NCBI RefSeq assembly: GCF_042743185.1
Contig: NZ_JBHYMS010000002.1
Span: 62,001-126,000, forward strand
Source: Inquilinus sp042743185
GTDB lineage: Bacteria; Pseudomonadota; Alphaproteobacteria; DSM-16000; Inquilinaceae
Reading direction: 5' to 3'
DNA length: 64,000 bases
Shown here: piece by piece, positions 54,524 to 63,933 of the stretch
Position numbering within the stretch: position 1 is the stretch's first letter
How the letters are laid out: the number at the start of each line of letters is the position of its first letter
The notes under the pieces: model-generated
What the model saw: the letters and a program-made list of their open reading frames with translations, nothing else
Told to the model about the DNA's origin: nothing
The model's database searches: none
Made by a program: the position numbers and the translations under genes

Positions 54524-55425
54524 GCGCGGCCGAGAGCAGCCATCGCCGCCGCCCCAGCCTGGGCCGCGGCCTCGACGCCCTGTTCGGCGAGGCCGAGGAG
54601 GCCGACATCGCCGCCAGCGAAGGCGGCGAGCCGCGGGCGCCGCGCAGCCTGCCGGTCGAGTTCCTGAGCCCCGGCCCGTTCCAGCCGCGGCGGAAGTTCG
54701 ACGAGGGCGAAATGGACCGGCTGGTCGAGTCGATCCGCACCCAGGGCGTGCTGCAGCCGATCCTGGTGCGTCCGGTCGAGGGCAAGGCCGACCGCTACCA
54801 CATCATCGCCGGCGAGCGCCGCTGGCGGGCGGCGCAGAAGGCCAAGCTGCACGAGGTGCCGGTGGTGGTCCGGCCGATGTCGGACCGCGATGCGCTGCAG
54901 ATCGCGATCATCGAGAACGTCCAGCGCCAGGACTTGACGGCGCTGGAGGAGGCCGAGGGCTATCAGCGGCTGCTGGCCGAGTTCAGCCTGACCCAGGAGG
55001 ATGTGGCCCAGGCGGTGGGCAAGAGCCGCAGCCACATCGCCAACACGCTGCGCCTGCTGGACCTGCCGGACACGGTGCGGGCGCAGCTGCAGGAAGGCCT
55101 GCTGACGGCCGGCCACGCCCGGGCGCTGCTGGGCTGCCCGGACCCGGAGGCGGCGGCGCGGATGGTGATCGCCAAGGGGCTGAACGTCCGCCAGACCGAG
55201 CAGCTGGCCCGCGACGCCCGCGAGCAGCCCCCTGCCCCGTCCCGGCCGGTGGCGCGCGATCCCAACATCGTGGCGATGGAGCAGGACATCGAGACCCGGC
55301 TGGGCTTCAAGGTGAAGATCGATACCCGCGACAACACCAGCGGCACGATCCACATCCAGTACAGCAACCTCGACCAGTTCAGCGCCGTGCTGATGCGGCT
55401 GCAGGGCACGAAGGAGAAATGGTAG
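54520..55425 (+). CDS. parB: chromosome-partitioning protein ParB
   Basis: A 301-residue CTPase/centromere-binding protein. N-terminal ParB domain: GPFQPRRKFDEGEMDRLVES, IAGERRWRAAQKAKLHEVPV (the CTP/clamp motif GERRWRAA). HTH: SLTQEDVAQAVGKSRSHIAN. A C-terminal dimerisation end follows (NTSGTIHIQYSNLDQF). It should bind the four parS sites in this window. Confidence 0.97.
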   Translation: MSAAESSHRRRPSLGRGLDALFGEAEEADIAASEGGEPRAPRSLPVEFLSPGPFQPRRKFDEGEMDRLVESIRTQGVLQPILVRPVEGKADRYHIIAGERRWRAAQKAKLHEVPVVVRPMSDRDALQIAIIENVQRQDLTALEEAEGYQRLLAEFSLTQEDVAQAVGKSRSHIANTLRLLDLPDTVRAQLQEGLLTAGHARALLGCPDPEAAARMVIAKGLNVRQTEQLARDAREQPPAPSRPVARDPNIVAMEQDIETRLGFKVKIDTRDNTSGTIHIQYSNLDQFSAVLMRLQGTKEKW

Positions 55426-55435
55426 CGGAATGTTG

Positions 55436-55459
55436 GCCGGGTTCGTGACACGAACCGGC
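55436..55459 (+). terminator. imperfect hairpin after parB (possible terminator)
   Basis: gccggg-ttcgtg (55436-55447) pairs with cacgaa-ccggc (55449-55459) with one bulged G and a 1-nt loop centre. The following atgaatttt is weakly T-rich. It may end parAB or be a REP-like palindrome related to the ggttcg elements. Confidence 0.4.
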
Positions 55460-55490
55460 ATGAATTTTCAAAGACATCTTGATCGATACT

Positions 55491-56858
55491 ATGGCATCTC
55501 CAAGAACCCAACGACTTCGTGATCCTGTCCATGGACTGATCGTCTTTGGGAGAGGGGAGCTCGATCAGCTTGCCTGGAGATTGATCGACACGCCCGAGTT
55601 TCAGCGTCTGCGTAGAATCAAACAACTCGGCGTGTCGGAATTCGTGTTTCCAAGCGCGACTCACACACGGTTTGCCCATTCGATCGGCGTCTTTCATATC
55701 GCTCGCAAGCTGGTTGAGATCATCAAACGAGAAGCGGAGGAGAAGCCGGAGCGGGCCGATGTCGCCGTCATCGCCGCTTTGCTGCACGATATCGGCCACG
55801 GGCCGTTCAGTCATACGTTTGAAGGTGTGCAGGAGGGCCGAGGCGTCACCAAACGTCACGAGAAGTGGTCTGCCGAAATCGTTCGAGATCCCGACGGACG
55901 CATTAGGAAAGAATTAGAAGACTATAGAAGAGGGTTGTCCCAAGATGTTGCGGCTCTACTCGATGCAGAAGATCCAATAGATATTTATCACGCCATCGTC
56001 TCCAGTTCTTTCGACGCCGACAGACTAGATTATCTTCGTCGAGACCGGCTAATGACCGGTAGCGGGGCCGGGGCAATCGACTTTGATTGGTTGATGGAAC
56101 ATGTTCGCGTCCGACCTATTTCAATCGAGGCTCCAGACGATATTTCAGATAGCGAGGATGGCCTGATCCAAGTTCCCACGTTTTGCCTGGACGCCAAAGC
56201 CTTGCCAGCGGCTGAACAGTTTCTACTCGCTCGCTATACACTGCATGAACAAGTTTATTTGCATAAAACCACTAGATGCATTGAGCACATGATCGCGGAG
56301 CTGCTGAAGCGAGTGGCCGAGGCAGCCGAGAAGTCCGATTCCTCCGACAGGACGGGATTGGAGGAGGACCATCCGCTGTTGCGGTTCTTCGGGAGGTCAG
56401 CCCCTTCTGTCCAGGAATATCTGGCGTTGGATGACACGGTGGTCATGGCGGGGATCGAGCGAATGGCACATGCAGCCGATCCGGAAATCTCGGGCTTGGC
56501 AACCCGTCTACGCAACCGGGATCTGTACAAGACGCTCGATGTCCGCATTTTTGGCGATGAAGGACGGCAAGCACGCCAAACTCGCAAGATCGATAGAGAG
56601 TTTGCCGACCAGTTGAAGGCCAGAACGGTTTTGAAAGATCAAAAGGCGGCTGTCGGGATTTACACTGAAATCGGTGGAGACGACGAGAAGGCACATAAGA
56701 AACTGCACGTCCTGGACGGACGTGGAGAACCGAGGGAAATCACGGCTCTATCCAAGCGGATTGACGTTTCCAATTACAAGATTCAGTTTACGCGCTATTA
56801 TTTCGAATCGGTGTTCGATCGCGATCGCGCCCGGGGCGAGAAGGGGCAAGCGTCATGA
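55491..56858 (+). CDS. SAMHD1-like HD-domain phosphohydrolase
   Basis: A 455-residue HD protein. It opens MASPRTQRLRDPVHGLIVFG, then LIDTPEFQRLRRIKQLGVSE and FVFPSATHTRFAHSIGVFHI, the same line-up as SAMHD1 and its bacterial kin. The H-HD-D metal set is visible: H63 in RFAHS, H99-D100 in ALLHDIGHGPFSH, and D177 in DADRLDY. A dNTP or nucleotide triphosphohydrolase activity is inferred. Base composition and codon use are less GC-rich than parB or holA. I chose the ATG at 55491 over the TTG at 55479. It is coupled by ATGA to the next gene. Confidence 0.85.
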   Translation: MASPRTQRLRDPVHGLIVFGRGELDQLAWRLIDTPEFQRLRRIKQLGVSEFVFPSATHTRFAHSIGVFHIARKLVEIIKREAEEKPERADVAVIAALLHDIGHGPFSHTFEGVQEGRGVTKRHEKWSAEIVRDPDGRIRKELEDYRRGLSQDVAALLDAEDPIDIYHAIVSSSFDADRLDYLRRDRLMTGSGAGAIDFDWLMEHVRVRPISIEAPDDISDSEDGLIQVPTFCLDAKALPAAEQFLLARYTLHEQVYLHKTTRCIEHMIAELLKRVAEAAEKSDSSDRTGLEEDHPLLRFFGRSAPSVQEYLALDDTVVMAGIERMAHAADPEISGLATRLRNRDLYKTLDVRIFGDEGRQARQTRKIDREFADQLKARTVLKDQKAAVGIYTEIGGDDEKAHKKLHVLDGRGEPREITALSKRIDVSNYKIQFTRYYFESVFDRDRARGEKGQAS

Positions 56859-57397
56859 GTATCGACCGCGAGAAAGTGCCCGTCGCCGTGATCACGGCGG
56901 CGAATGATGAGAAGCTCGTCAGCCGAATCCGTTTTCAGAAGACGGTCTATCTGCTGGAACAGCTGGGCCTGGGAAGCGGCTTCGGCTATGCCTATCATCA
57001 CTATGGTCCGTATTCCCGTGATCTGGACAACGCTATGGAGGACGCGAAGGCGTTCGACCTGATCGGCGAGGAGTATGGTCGACGGGCGAGCGATGGTGCG
57101 CCGTTCAGCATTTTCAAGCCGACCGAAAACGGAAAGGCGACGGTCGATGAAAAGGCGTATGGATCCCTCGGAAGAGAGCGCGTGAAGGGTCTGGTCGATC
57201 GGTTCGCAAAGACAAATCTCACTGTCTTGGAACTCGCGGCGACCGCACATTGGCTCTGGCATACTGAAGGTCGAGCCGACTGGAAGGATGAGATCAAGAA
57301 GCGCAAGGGCGTAAAGACCGAAGGCGGGCGCTTGGAGAAAGCTATTACGCTTCTTGAGGATCTCGGTCTTGCCCCACAACAGTCGGCAGCCGCCTAA
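56855..57397 (+). CDS. partner protein of the SAMHD1-like enzyme (YwgA/Panacea-like)
   Basis: A 180-residue protein. MSIDREKVPVAVITAANDEK is followed by VSRIRFQKTVYLLEQLGLGS and FGYAYHHYGPYSRDLDNAME, a pattern seen in YwgA-like and Panacea/SocA-like helical proteins. The family assignment is weak. The YHHYGPYS phrase is the best anchor. It overlaps the HD gene by ATGA, so both are made together. In Bacillus an HD protein (YwfO) and YwgA are likewise neighbours. Function is unknown. It ends 39 bp before the convergent holA stop. Confidence 0.7.
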   Translation: MSIDREKVPVAVITAANDEKLVSRIRFQKTVYLLEQLGLGSGFGYAYHHYGPYSRDLDNAMEDAKAFDLIGEEYGRRASDGAPFSIFKPTENGKATVDEKAYGSLGRERVKGLVDRFAKTNLTVLELAATAHWLWHTEGRADWKDEIKKRKGVKTEGGRLEKAITLLEDLGLAPQQSAAA

Positions 57398-57436
57398 CCC
57401 TTCGTTCTGACCAAGGCCAACCGAGGCTCGGCTACT

Positions 57437-58462
57437 CTACCCTTTCCGCGCCACGGCCCGCGCGATGCGCAGCAGGGTGGCGGCGCAGACGGTCTCCGGC
57501 GGGCGGCCGGTGCGCTTGCACTCGGCCTCGGCCTCGATCAGGCGGCGCAGCGCCTCCCCGATCTGGCCCTGGTTCCAGCGTCGCACCTGGCCGCGGATCG
57601 CCGCCTTGGCCTTGAAGAACACCGGCGGCCGCAGCGACGCCATCGCCGCATCCGGCGCGTCGCCGCTGTCGATCATCACCGCCAGCTGGTGCAGCCGCAG
57701 GAAGTGGCGCTGCACCGCGCGCAAGATTCCGATCGCCTCGCCGCCCTCCGACAGCAGCCGGTTCAGCGCGCGGTCGAGGCCGGCCAAGTCGCCGTCGGCC
57801 ACCGCCATGGCCAGGTCGTCCAGCGACCGTTCGGTGGCGTCGCCGATGCAGGCGCGCACCGCCTCGAGATCGACGCGCCCCCTCTCCCCGACATAGGCGA
57901 TCAGCTTCTCGACCTCGCGCCGGGCGATCTGGCGGTCGCCCACCAGCGACGCGGCCAGCAGCTGCTCGGCCTCGCCATCGGCCGAGACCTTGGCCTCGGC
58001 CAGCAGGCGATGGATGAAGCGGCCGATCGCCTCCTCGTCCGGCATGTAGCAGGCGATGGCGGCCGCGCCCTCCGCCCCTTCCGCGAGCTTGCGCAGGGCC
58101 GAGCGCGGCGTCAGCTCATCCGCCTCCAGCACCACCAGCGTGTCGGTCTCGCCGCCCTTCAGGACGGCCTCCAGCGCCGGCGCCACCGCATCGGACGCGT
58201 CTCGCACCCGCACCAGGCGGCGGCCGCCGATCAGCGACAGGGCGAAGACCTCGTCGACCAGCCGGGCCGGGTCGCGGCCGATCTCGGCCGAGGCCAGTTC
58301 GGCGACGCGGAACGGGTCGGTCGGCGGGTCGATCACGCCGCGCGCCAGCGTGTCGGCATGGTCGCGTACGGCGCCGGCATCCGGGCCGTACAGCAGCACC
58401 GCGCGGATGCCGGGATCGGGCCGCCGGACGAAGCTGTCGATCCGGTTCGGCGGCAGCTTCAC
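57437..58462 (-). CDS. holA: DNA polymerase III delta subunit
   Basis: A 341-residue clamp-loader subunit. It starts MKLPPNRIDSFVRRPDPGIR, has AVLLYGPDAGAVRDHADTLA and DTLVVLEADELTPRSALRKL, and a C-terminal helical region. The protein opens the beta clamp. It is coupled to lptE (ATG overlaps the lptE stop by 4 nt). Confidence 0.95.
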   Translation of the reverse strand: MKLPPNRIDSFVRRPDPGIRAVLLYGPDAGAVRDHADTLARGVIDPPTDPFRVAELASAEIGRDPARLVDEVFALSLIGGRRLVRVRDASDAVAPALEAVLKGGETDTLVVLEADELTPRSALRKLAEGAEGAAAIACYMPDEEAIGRFIHRLLAEAKVSADGEAEQLLAASLVGDRQIARREVEKLIAYVGERGRVDLEAVRACIGDATERSLDDLAMAVADGDLAGLDRALNRLLSEGGEAIGILRAVQRHFLRLHQLAVMIDSGDAPDAAMASLRPPVFFKAKAAIRGQVRRWNQGQIGEALRRLIEAEAECKRTGRPPETVCAATLLRIARAVARKG

Positions 58463-58974
58463 GGATGCCGGTCGAAATAGAGCGCGAGGCGGGTGCGGAT
58501 GTCCTCGCCGAGCGAGCGCAGCGCCCGCTCGCGGGCATCGCGCTCGCCGACCAGGGTCGTGTACTGGTCGGCCAGGACGTTGAAGCTGGTGATCTCGCTG
58601 ACCGAATCGGAGAAGACCGGCTGGCCGGTCTTGCGGTCGGTCAGCACGAAGCTGGCCGTCATCGTCAGGTTCTTGCGGGTCGTGGTCAGGTCGCTGATCA
58701 GGTTCACGTCCTGCTGCGATTCGGCGAGCGCCACGCCGAGGTCGTAGGCCGGCTGGGCCGGACGGCCCTGCGGATTGAGCGTCCGGATCAGCTCGGTGCG
58801 CAGGATCTGGCCCGACCGGTCGCCGATGATGCCGACATTGACCTGCCCCAGCCGGTCGGACATGGCCGTGCCGACCGAGTTGGTGCCGTAGAGCGGCCGC
58901 AGCCCGCAGGCCCCGAGCGCGAGGATCAGCAGCAGCGGCGCTGCGCGTTTAGCCCAGGACTTAGCCGACGACAT
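58459..58974 (-). CDS. lptE: LPS-assembly lipoprotein LptE
   Basis: A 171-residue lipoprotein with signal and lipobox in APLLLILALGACGLRPLYGT, the diagnostic LptE start CGLRPLYG. LptE plugs the LptD pore at the outer membrane. I chose the ATG at 58974, which overlaps the leuS 3' end by 14 nt. It lies between leuS and holA in the conserved alphaproteobacterial order. Confidence 0.93.
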   Translation of the reverse strand: MSSAKSWAKRAAPLLLILALGACGLRPLYGTNSVGTAMSDRLGQVNVGIIGDRSGQILRTELIRTLNPQGRPAQPAYDLGVALAESQQDVNLISDLTTTRKNLTMTASFVLTDRKTGQPVFSDSVSEITSFNVLADQYTTLVGERDARERALRSLGEDIRTRLALYFDRHP

Positions 58975-61552
58975 TGACGATCCTGTTCGGGATGACGATG
59001 ACCTTGCGGACGGTGCGGCCCTCCAGGGCCCGGGCGACATTGGCGTCGGCCAGCGCGGCCTCGCGCGCGGTCGCCTCGTCGGCGTCGCGCGGCAGCACGA
59101 CGGTGGCGCGCAGCTTGCCGTTGACCTGGACCGCGACCTTGGCCGTGTCCTCGACCAGCAGCGCCGGGTCGGCCTCCGGCCAGGGCGCGTCGGCCAGGAG
59201 GCCGTCATGGCCCAGATGCTGCCACAGCGCTTCGCCGATATGCGGCACCATCGGGCCGATCAGCCGGACCACGCCGTCGAAGGCCTCTCGCAGCGCCCAG
59301 GCCTCGCCCTGCCCCGCGCCCCCCGACTCTCCGGCGATCTTGCCGATCAGGTTGGTCAGTTCGCGGATCCGGGCCACGGCCTTGTTGAAGTGGAACCGCT
59401 CCAGGTCCTCGCCGACGCCGGCGATGGTCTTGTGCAGCGCCCGGCGCAGCCCTTCGGCCGCGGGGCTGAAGCCGTTCGGCGGCGGCGACCCGGCGGCGGG
59501 CAGCGCCGCCGGGGTCTCGGTGATCAGGCGCCACAGCTGCTGCAGATAGCGCCAGGCGCCTTCGATGCCGGCCTCGGTCCACTCCATGTCGCGGTCCGGC
59601 GGGCTGTCCGACAGGATGAACAGCCGCGCCGCATCGGCGCCGTAGGTGTCGATGATCAGCTGCGGGTCGACCGTGTTGCGCTTGGACTTCGACATCTTCT
59701 CGATGCGGCCGGCGGTGACCGCCGCGCCGCCGGCCAGCGTCGTCCACACGCCCTGGTCGTCGCGGCCGACCTCGGTCGGGTACAGCCAGGCGCCATGGGC
59801 GTCGCGATAGGTCTGATGCGTGACCATGCCCTGGGTGAACAGCCCGGCGAAGGGCTCGTCGATGCCCAGATAGCCGCAGCGCTTCAGCGCCCGGACGAAG
59901 AAGCGCGAGTACAGCAGGTGCAGCACCGCATGCTCGATGCCGCCGACATACTGGTCCACCGGCAGCCAGCGGTCGACCGCGGCCCGGTCGAAGGCGCCCT
60001 CGGCCCGCGGCGAGCAGAAGCGCGCGAAGTACCAGGAGGATTCGAAGAAGGTGTCGAAGGTGTCGGTCTCGCGCCGCGCAGCACCGCCGCAGGTCGGGCA
60101 GGCGACATGCTTCCAGGTCGGGTGCCGGTCCAGCGGGTTGCCCGGCTGGTCGAAGGTCACGTCCTCCGGCAGCGTCACCGGCAACTGGTCCTCCGGCACC
60201 GGCACGATGCCGCATTTCTCGCAATGGATGATCGGGATCGGGCAGCCCCAGTAGCGCTGGCGCGACACGCCCCAGTCGCGCAGCCGGTAGCGCACCGTGC
60301 CCTCCCCCGCCTTGCGCTGCTGCAGGGCGGCGATGGCGATGTCCTTGGCCTCGTCCACCGACACCGGGCGGTCCGGCGTCAGCGGGCCCAGGTCGTAGGC
60401 GAAAATGCCGTCGGCCAGCACCATCGCCTCGGCCAGGGCGGCGCCGTCCGGCCGGTCGCCGCCGGCCGGCCACAGCACCGGCGTGATCGGCAGGCCGTAG
60501 GCGCGGGCGAAGTCGAAGTCGCGCTGGTCGTGGGCCGGGCAGCCGAAGATGGCGCCGGTGCCGTATTCCATCAGCACGAAATTGGCGACATAGACCGGCA
60601 CGGTGACGCTCGGGTCCAGCGGATGGACGGCGCGCAGCCCGGTGTCGATGCCGCGCTTCTCCTGCGTCTCGATCGCCGCCTCGCTGGTGCCGCTGCGGCG
60701 GCATTCGGCGACGAACTCGGCGACGGCCGGGTCGGCGCGGCCGATCTCGTCGGCCAGCGGGTGGTCGGGCGACACGGCGCAGAAGCTGGCGCCGAACAGC
60801 GTGTCCGGCCGGGTGGTGAAGATCTCCAGCCCGTCGTCTCGCCCCTGCAGCGGGAAGGTGACGCGGGCGCCGACCGACCGGCCGATCCAGTTCTCCTGCA
60901 TCAGCCGCACGCGCTCGGGCCAGCGCTCCAGCGTCGGCAGCGCCGCCAGCAGGTCGTCGGCGTATTCGGTGATGCGCAGGAACCACTGGTTCAGGCGGCG
61001 GCGCTCGACCAGGGCGCCGGAGCGCCAGCCGCGGCCGTCGATCACCTGCTCATTGGCCAGGACGGTGTTCTCGACCGGGTCCCAGTTGACCCAGGATTCC
61101 TTGCGGTAGGCCAGGCCCGCCGCCAGGAAGTCCAGGAACATCTTCTGTTCGTGGCGGTAATAGTCCGGATGGCAGGTCGCGATCTCGCGGTCCCAGTCCA
61201 GCGACAGCCCCATCGACTGCAGTTGGCCGCGCATCGCCGCGATGTTCTCGTAGGTCCAGGCGGCCGGATGGGCGCCGCGCTCGATCGCCGCGTTCTCCGC
61301 CGGCAGGCCGAAGGCGTCCCAGCCCATCGGGTGCAGCACGTCGAAGCCCAGGGCCCGGCGATGCCGCGCCACCACGTCGCCCAGCGTGTAGTTGCGGACA
61401 TGGCCCATATGGATGCGCCCCGAGGGATAGGGGAACATCTCCAGCACATAGTATTTCGGCCGGTCGCCGAGCGTCTCGAGCCGGAAGGTGCCGCGGTCCC
61501 GCCACACGGCCTGCCACTGCGCTTCAGTCTCTCGGTGGTTGTAGCGGGACAT
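58961..61552 (-). CDS. leuS: leucyl-tRNA synthetase
   Basis: An 863-residue class I synthetase. HIGH-type motif: PYPSGRIHMGHVRNYTLGDV; KMSKS motif: RIEKMSKSKRNTVDPQLIID. The editing domain CP1 is present (EIFTTRPDTLFGASF). I chose the ATG at 61552 (MSRYNHRETEAQWQ) over 61582. The C-terminal end is inside lptE by 14 nt. Confidence 0.97.
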   Translation of the reverse strand: MSRYNHRETEAQWQAVWRDRGTFRLETLGDRPKYYVLEMFPYPSGRIHMGHVRNYTLGDVVARHRRALGFDVLHPMGWDAFGLPAENAAIERGAHPAAWTYENIAAMRGQLQSMGLSLDWDREIATCHPDYYRHEQKMFLDFLAAGLAYRKESWVNWDPVENTVLANEQVIDGRGWRSGALVERRRLNQWFLRITEYADDLLAALPTLERWPERVRLMQENWIGRSVGARVTFPLQGRDDGLEIFTTRPDTLFGASFCAVSPDHPLADEIGRADPAVAEFVAECRRSGTSEAAIETQEKRGIDTGLRAVHPLDPSVTVPVYVANFVLMEYGTGAIFGCPAHDQRDFDFARAYGLPITPVLWPAGGDRPDGAALAEAMVLADGIFAYDLGPLTPDRPVSVDEAKDIAIAALQQRKAGEGTVRYRLRDWGVSRQRYWGCPIPIIHCEKCGIVPVPEDQLPVTLPEDVTFDQPGNPLDRHPTWKHVACPTCGGAARRETDTFDTFFESSWYFARFCSPRAEGAFDRAAVDRWLPVDQYVGGIEHAVLHLLYSRFFVRALKRCGYLGIDEPFAGLFTQGMVTHQTYRDAHGAWLYPTEVGRDDQGVWTTLAGGAAVTAGRIEKMSKSKRNTVDPQLIIDTYGADAARLFILSDSPPDRDMEWTEAGIEGAWRYLQQLWRLITETPAALPAAGSPPPNGFSPAAEGLRRALHKTIAGVGEDLERFHFNKAVARIRELTNLIGKIAGESGGAGQGEAWALREAFDGVVRLIGPMVPHIGEALWQHLGHDGLLADAPWPEADPALLVEDTAKVAVQVNGKLRATVVLPRDADEATAREAALADANVARALEGRTVRKVIVIPNRIVNVVG

Positions 61553-61588
61553 CTCGGTCTCTGTGCCTGCGAACCCAGGCATTTACAG

Positions 61589-61622
61589 GGAAAGGGCGCC
61601 GGGGATCAATCCCGCGGCGCCC
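61589..61622 (-). terminator. terminator after the DUF3576 gene
   Basis: On the minus strand gggcgccg (61622-61615) pairs with cggcgccc (61601-61594), with an inner ggga/tccc stem, and then tttcc. It lies 33 bp downstream of the DUF3576 stop and before leuS. Confidence 0.65.
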
Positions 61623-61655
61623 AGAAGACAGCAGGTCAGGCCGGCGAGGCCGGGA

Positions 61656-62189
61656 TCACTGCGGGGGCGATTGCTCGAGCCCGGTGATGCGCAGCTGGCG
61701 GGCCTTGGTCAGGATGGTGTCCTCGAGCGCGCTGGCCATGGTCGTGGGGGCCGGCGAATCCGCCCAGCCGCCCCGGCCCTGGACCTGGCGGAACACGCTG
61801 ACCCGCACGCCGTCGGAGCGCAGCTCGCGGCCGAGGATGTAGACGTTCAGCTTGTAGCGCTCGTTGGGCGCGTTCGGCGCCGTGTACCAGTCGGTCACGA
61901 TGGTGCCGCCGAACGGGTCGGCGCTGGTGATCGGCATGAAGGACACGGTGTCCAGGCTGGCCCGCCACAGATAGGCGTTGACGCCGAGGACGGCCCCCTC
62001 GCCGAGATCCTTCTTCTGGTCGGCGCCGGCCCCGAAGCTCAGGCCGCCTTCGCCGAAGACGCTCTGGGTCGGGGTGCGCTCGCGGGATGGACCCAGCTCC
62101 GGGCTCGGTCCGACCTTGACGCCGTCGTCGGAACAGGCGGCAAGCGAAAGGGCAACCGTCGTCAGGGCGATCAGGACTCTCGGCGGCAT
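61656..62189 (-). CDS. DUF3576-domain lipoprotein
   Basis: A 177-residue protein, MPPRVLIALTTVALSLAACS, with lipobox LAAC. The DUF3576 core includes GVNAYLWRASLDTVSFMPIT and SADPFGGTIVTDWYTAPNAP. The family is alphaproteobacterial and of unknown role, commonly placed near leuS, as here. Confidence 0.92.
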   Translation of the reverse strand: MPPRVLIALTTVALSLAACSDDGVKVGPSPELGPSRERTPTQSVFGEGGLSFGAGADQKKDLGEGAVLGVNAYLWRASLDTVSFMPITSADPFGGTIVTDWYTAPNAPNERYKLNVYILGRELRSDGVRVSVFRQVQGRGGWADSPAPTTMASALEDTILTKARQLRITGLEQSPPQ

Positions 62190-62205
62190 GGGCGGGGCCA
62201 GATAG

Positions 62206-62234
62206 AAAAAGGGAGCGGCATGATAGCCGCTCCC
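62206..62234 (-). terminator. terminator after the porin gene
   Basis: On the minus strand gggagcggc (62234-62226) pairs with gccgctccc (62219-62211), loop 6 nt, followed by a five-T run (62210-62206). It ends porin transcription. Confidence 0.92.
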
Positions 62235-62264
62235 CTCTCGAAGGCTAGCTTTTTATCGGTTCGA

Positions 62265-63440
62265 TCAGAACGAGACAGAGACGCCGGTCAGGAACGTCGC
62301 CTGCTCCCACTCGGTCTTGTCGTTCGTGACGACGCCGTTGACCTCCTGCTTGCGGAAGTTCTGGATCTCGTAGATCACCTCGGCGTAGGTGTTCAGGCCC
62401 GGCGCCAGGGTATAGTTCACGGTCGCGACCGCGACGTGGTTGTCCTTCAGGTCGAACTTGTCGTCACCGCCGGTGCCGGACAAATCGTTGTTCTTGGCGG
62501 CCCAGGTGTAGGCATAGCCGAGACCGAAGTTGAGGGCGCCCCAACTGTAACCCAGGCCGAGACCGATGGTGTCGACATTCTTGTCGGTTACACCCACGCC
62601 GAAGCCGCTCGGCGTGCCGACCCAGACGAGGCTGCCGACGATGCCGCCGAAGCCGACCTGGGCGCCGGCGCTGTAGGTCTCGAGGTCGAAGTGGTTGTCG
62701 ATGCCGTTGGCATAGCTGGCGGTGCCGCGGACCTTGACGCTGGTGCCGTCGAACTCGCCCTCGTAGCCTACGCCGCCGCTGATCGCGTTCTCGTAGACCT
62801 GGCCGCCGTTGAACAGGTCGTTCCGGCCCTGGGTGCCGTTGCTGAGATCTTTGCTGTCGGAGATCACCGGGGTGAAGCCGACGGCGAAGATGAAGCCGCC
62901 GATGCTCGGCGAGGAGTACTTGATGCTGGTGCTCTTATCCAGGCCCGAATGATAGGTCGGGTCGAGCGAGAAGAAGTCACCGCCGCCGTAGCGGTAGTTG
63001 CCGTCCAGGTTGTCGCCGTAGCCGCCCTGCGCGTTCAGCATGTCGTCGGGCGCGAAGAAATAGCCGAAATCCCCGGCCACCTGTGGCGAATCACCGAGGG
63101 TGAGGGTACCAAACTCACCCTTCAAATAGACGTACTGGCGGTCGACCGTGACGTCCTGGCGACGGTTGACGTTGTTCATACGGATGCGGGCGCCGTATTC
63201 CAGGCCGGAATCCGTGACGTTCTTGATGTCGAACTGCAGACGGCCGTTCGAGTTGAAGTCGTACTCGCGGTCGCGGTCGTCGTCGGTCGAACCGATGATC
63301 AGCCCGGCCTCCCAGGCGACGAAGCCGCTGATCTTCAGGCTCAGGCCGGACGTCACCGCCGCGTCTTCCGCAGACGCCGGCGCCGCGGCCGCGAGCGCGG
63401 CGGCGACCAACGCCGTCCCACCCAGCAGAATCTTCTTCAT
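62265..63440 (-). CDS. outer-membrane porin
   Basis: A 391-residue beta-barrel. Signal peptide: MKKILLGGTALVAAALAAAA, then PASAEDA. Alternating strand pattern with many aromatic/Gly pairs follows, and the C-terminal residue is Phe (TGVSVSF), as needed for BAM recognition. It resembles alphaproteobacterial general porins (Porin_4 type). A perfect aggagg Shine-Dalgarno precedes the ATG at 63440. A solute preference cannot be given. Confidence 0.9.
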   Translation of the reverse strand: MKKILLGGTALVAAALAAAAPASAEDAAVTSGLSLKISGFVAWEAGLIIGSTDDDRDREYDFNSNGRLQFDIKNVTDSGLEYGARIRMNNVNRRQDVTVDRQYVYLKGEFGTLTLGDSPQVAGDFGYFFAPDDMLNAQGGYGDNLDGNYRYGGGDFFSLDPTYHSGLDKSTSIKYSSPSIGGFIFAVGFTPVISDSKDLSNGTQGRNDLFNGGQVYENAISGGVGYEGEFDGTSVKVRGTASYANGIDNHFDLETYSAGAQVGFGGIVGSLVWVGTPSGFGVGVTDKNVDTIGLGLGYSWGALNFGLGYAYTWAAKNNDLSGTGGDDKFDLKDNHVAVATVNYTLAPGLNTYAEVIYEIQNFRKQEVNGVVTNDKTEWEQATFLTGVSVSF

Positions 63441-63750
63441 TCCTAACCTCCTAACGCGGCCGAGCGGCCGGATGTCCCTTAGAAGTCCCCTCGAAGACGA
63501 CACCACCAGCCAGGGTGCGAATGGCATCGATCTGCAGGTTATACGGGGCAGCCATGCCAGCCGACAATGCGCAAGTTGCACAGAAGTCACAAAAGCTCGG
63601 ACGTGTGCCGCAATTGCAACATGCTGCCGGAGCGGGTTTTCCGGTCGGGATCCCGACGGCCGCGAAGGCGGACAAATCGGTGCATGCCGGACGGCTTTCC
63701 CGCCGTATCGCCCGGCCGGCGAGGAGCGGTATCAACGGCGCCGCCGGGCA

Positions 63751-63933
63751 CGGGCGTTGCAATCCCGCATCGTTGTGCCGGATTGTCGCACTATGACGGC
63801 CGTCACACCTGCCGGGTCCGCCGCCTCGCGCCGGCTGCGAAGCCGGGCCACGGGCCATGGCGTCGGACGGCACCCGTGCCGCGGGCGTTGCAATCCGACC
63901 TCGTCGTGCGGGATTCTCGCGGCATGACCACGC
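63751..63933. repeat. imperfect direct duplication of the yggS promoter/start region
   Basis: The 483-bp gap 63441-63923 between the porin and the YggS-family gene has no other gene. Within it, a segment starting cgggcgttgcaatcc (63751) recurs at 63882, offset 131 bp. They share about 15 identical bases and then an imperfect match through gattgtcgcactatgac versus gattctcgcggcatgac. The second copy leads into the real start codon. The first leads to an ATG (63794) whose frame is closed at 63927. The repeat therefore looks like a duplicated promoter and start with a decayed coding part. Confidence 0.65.
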
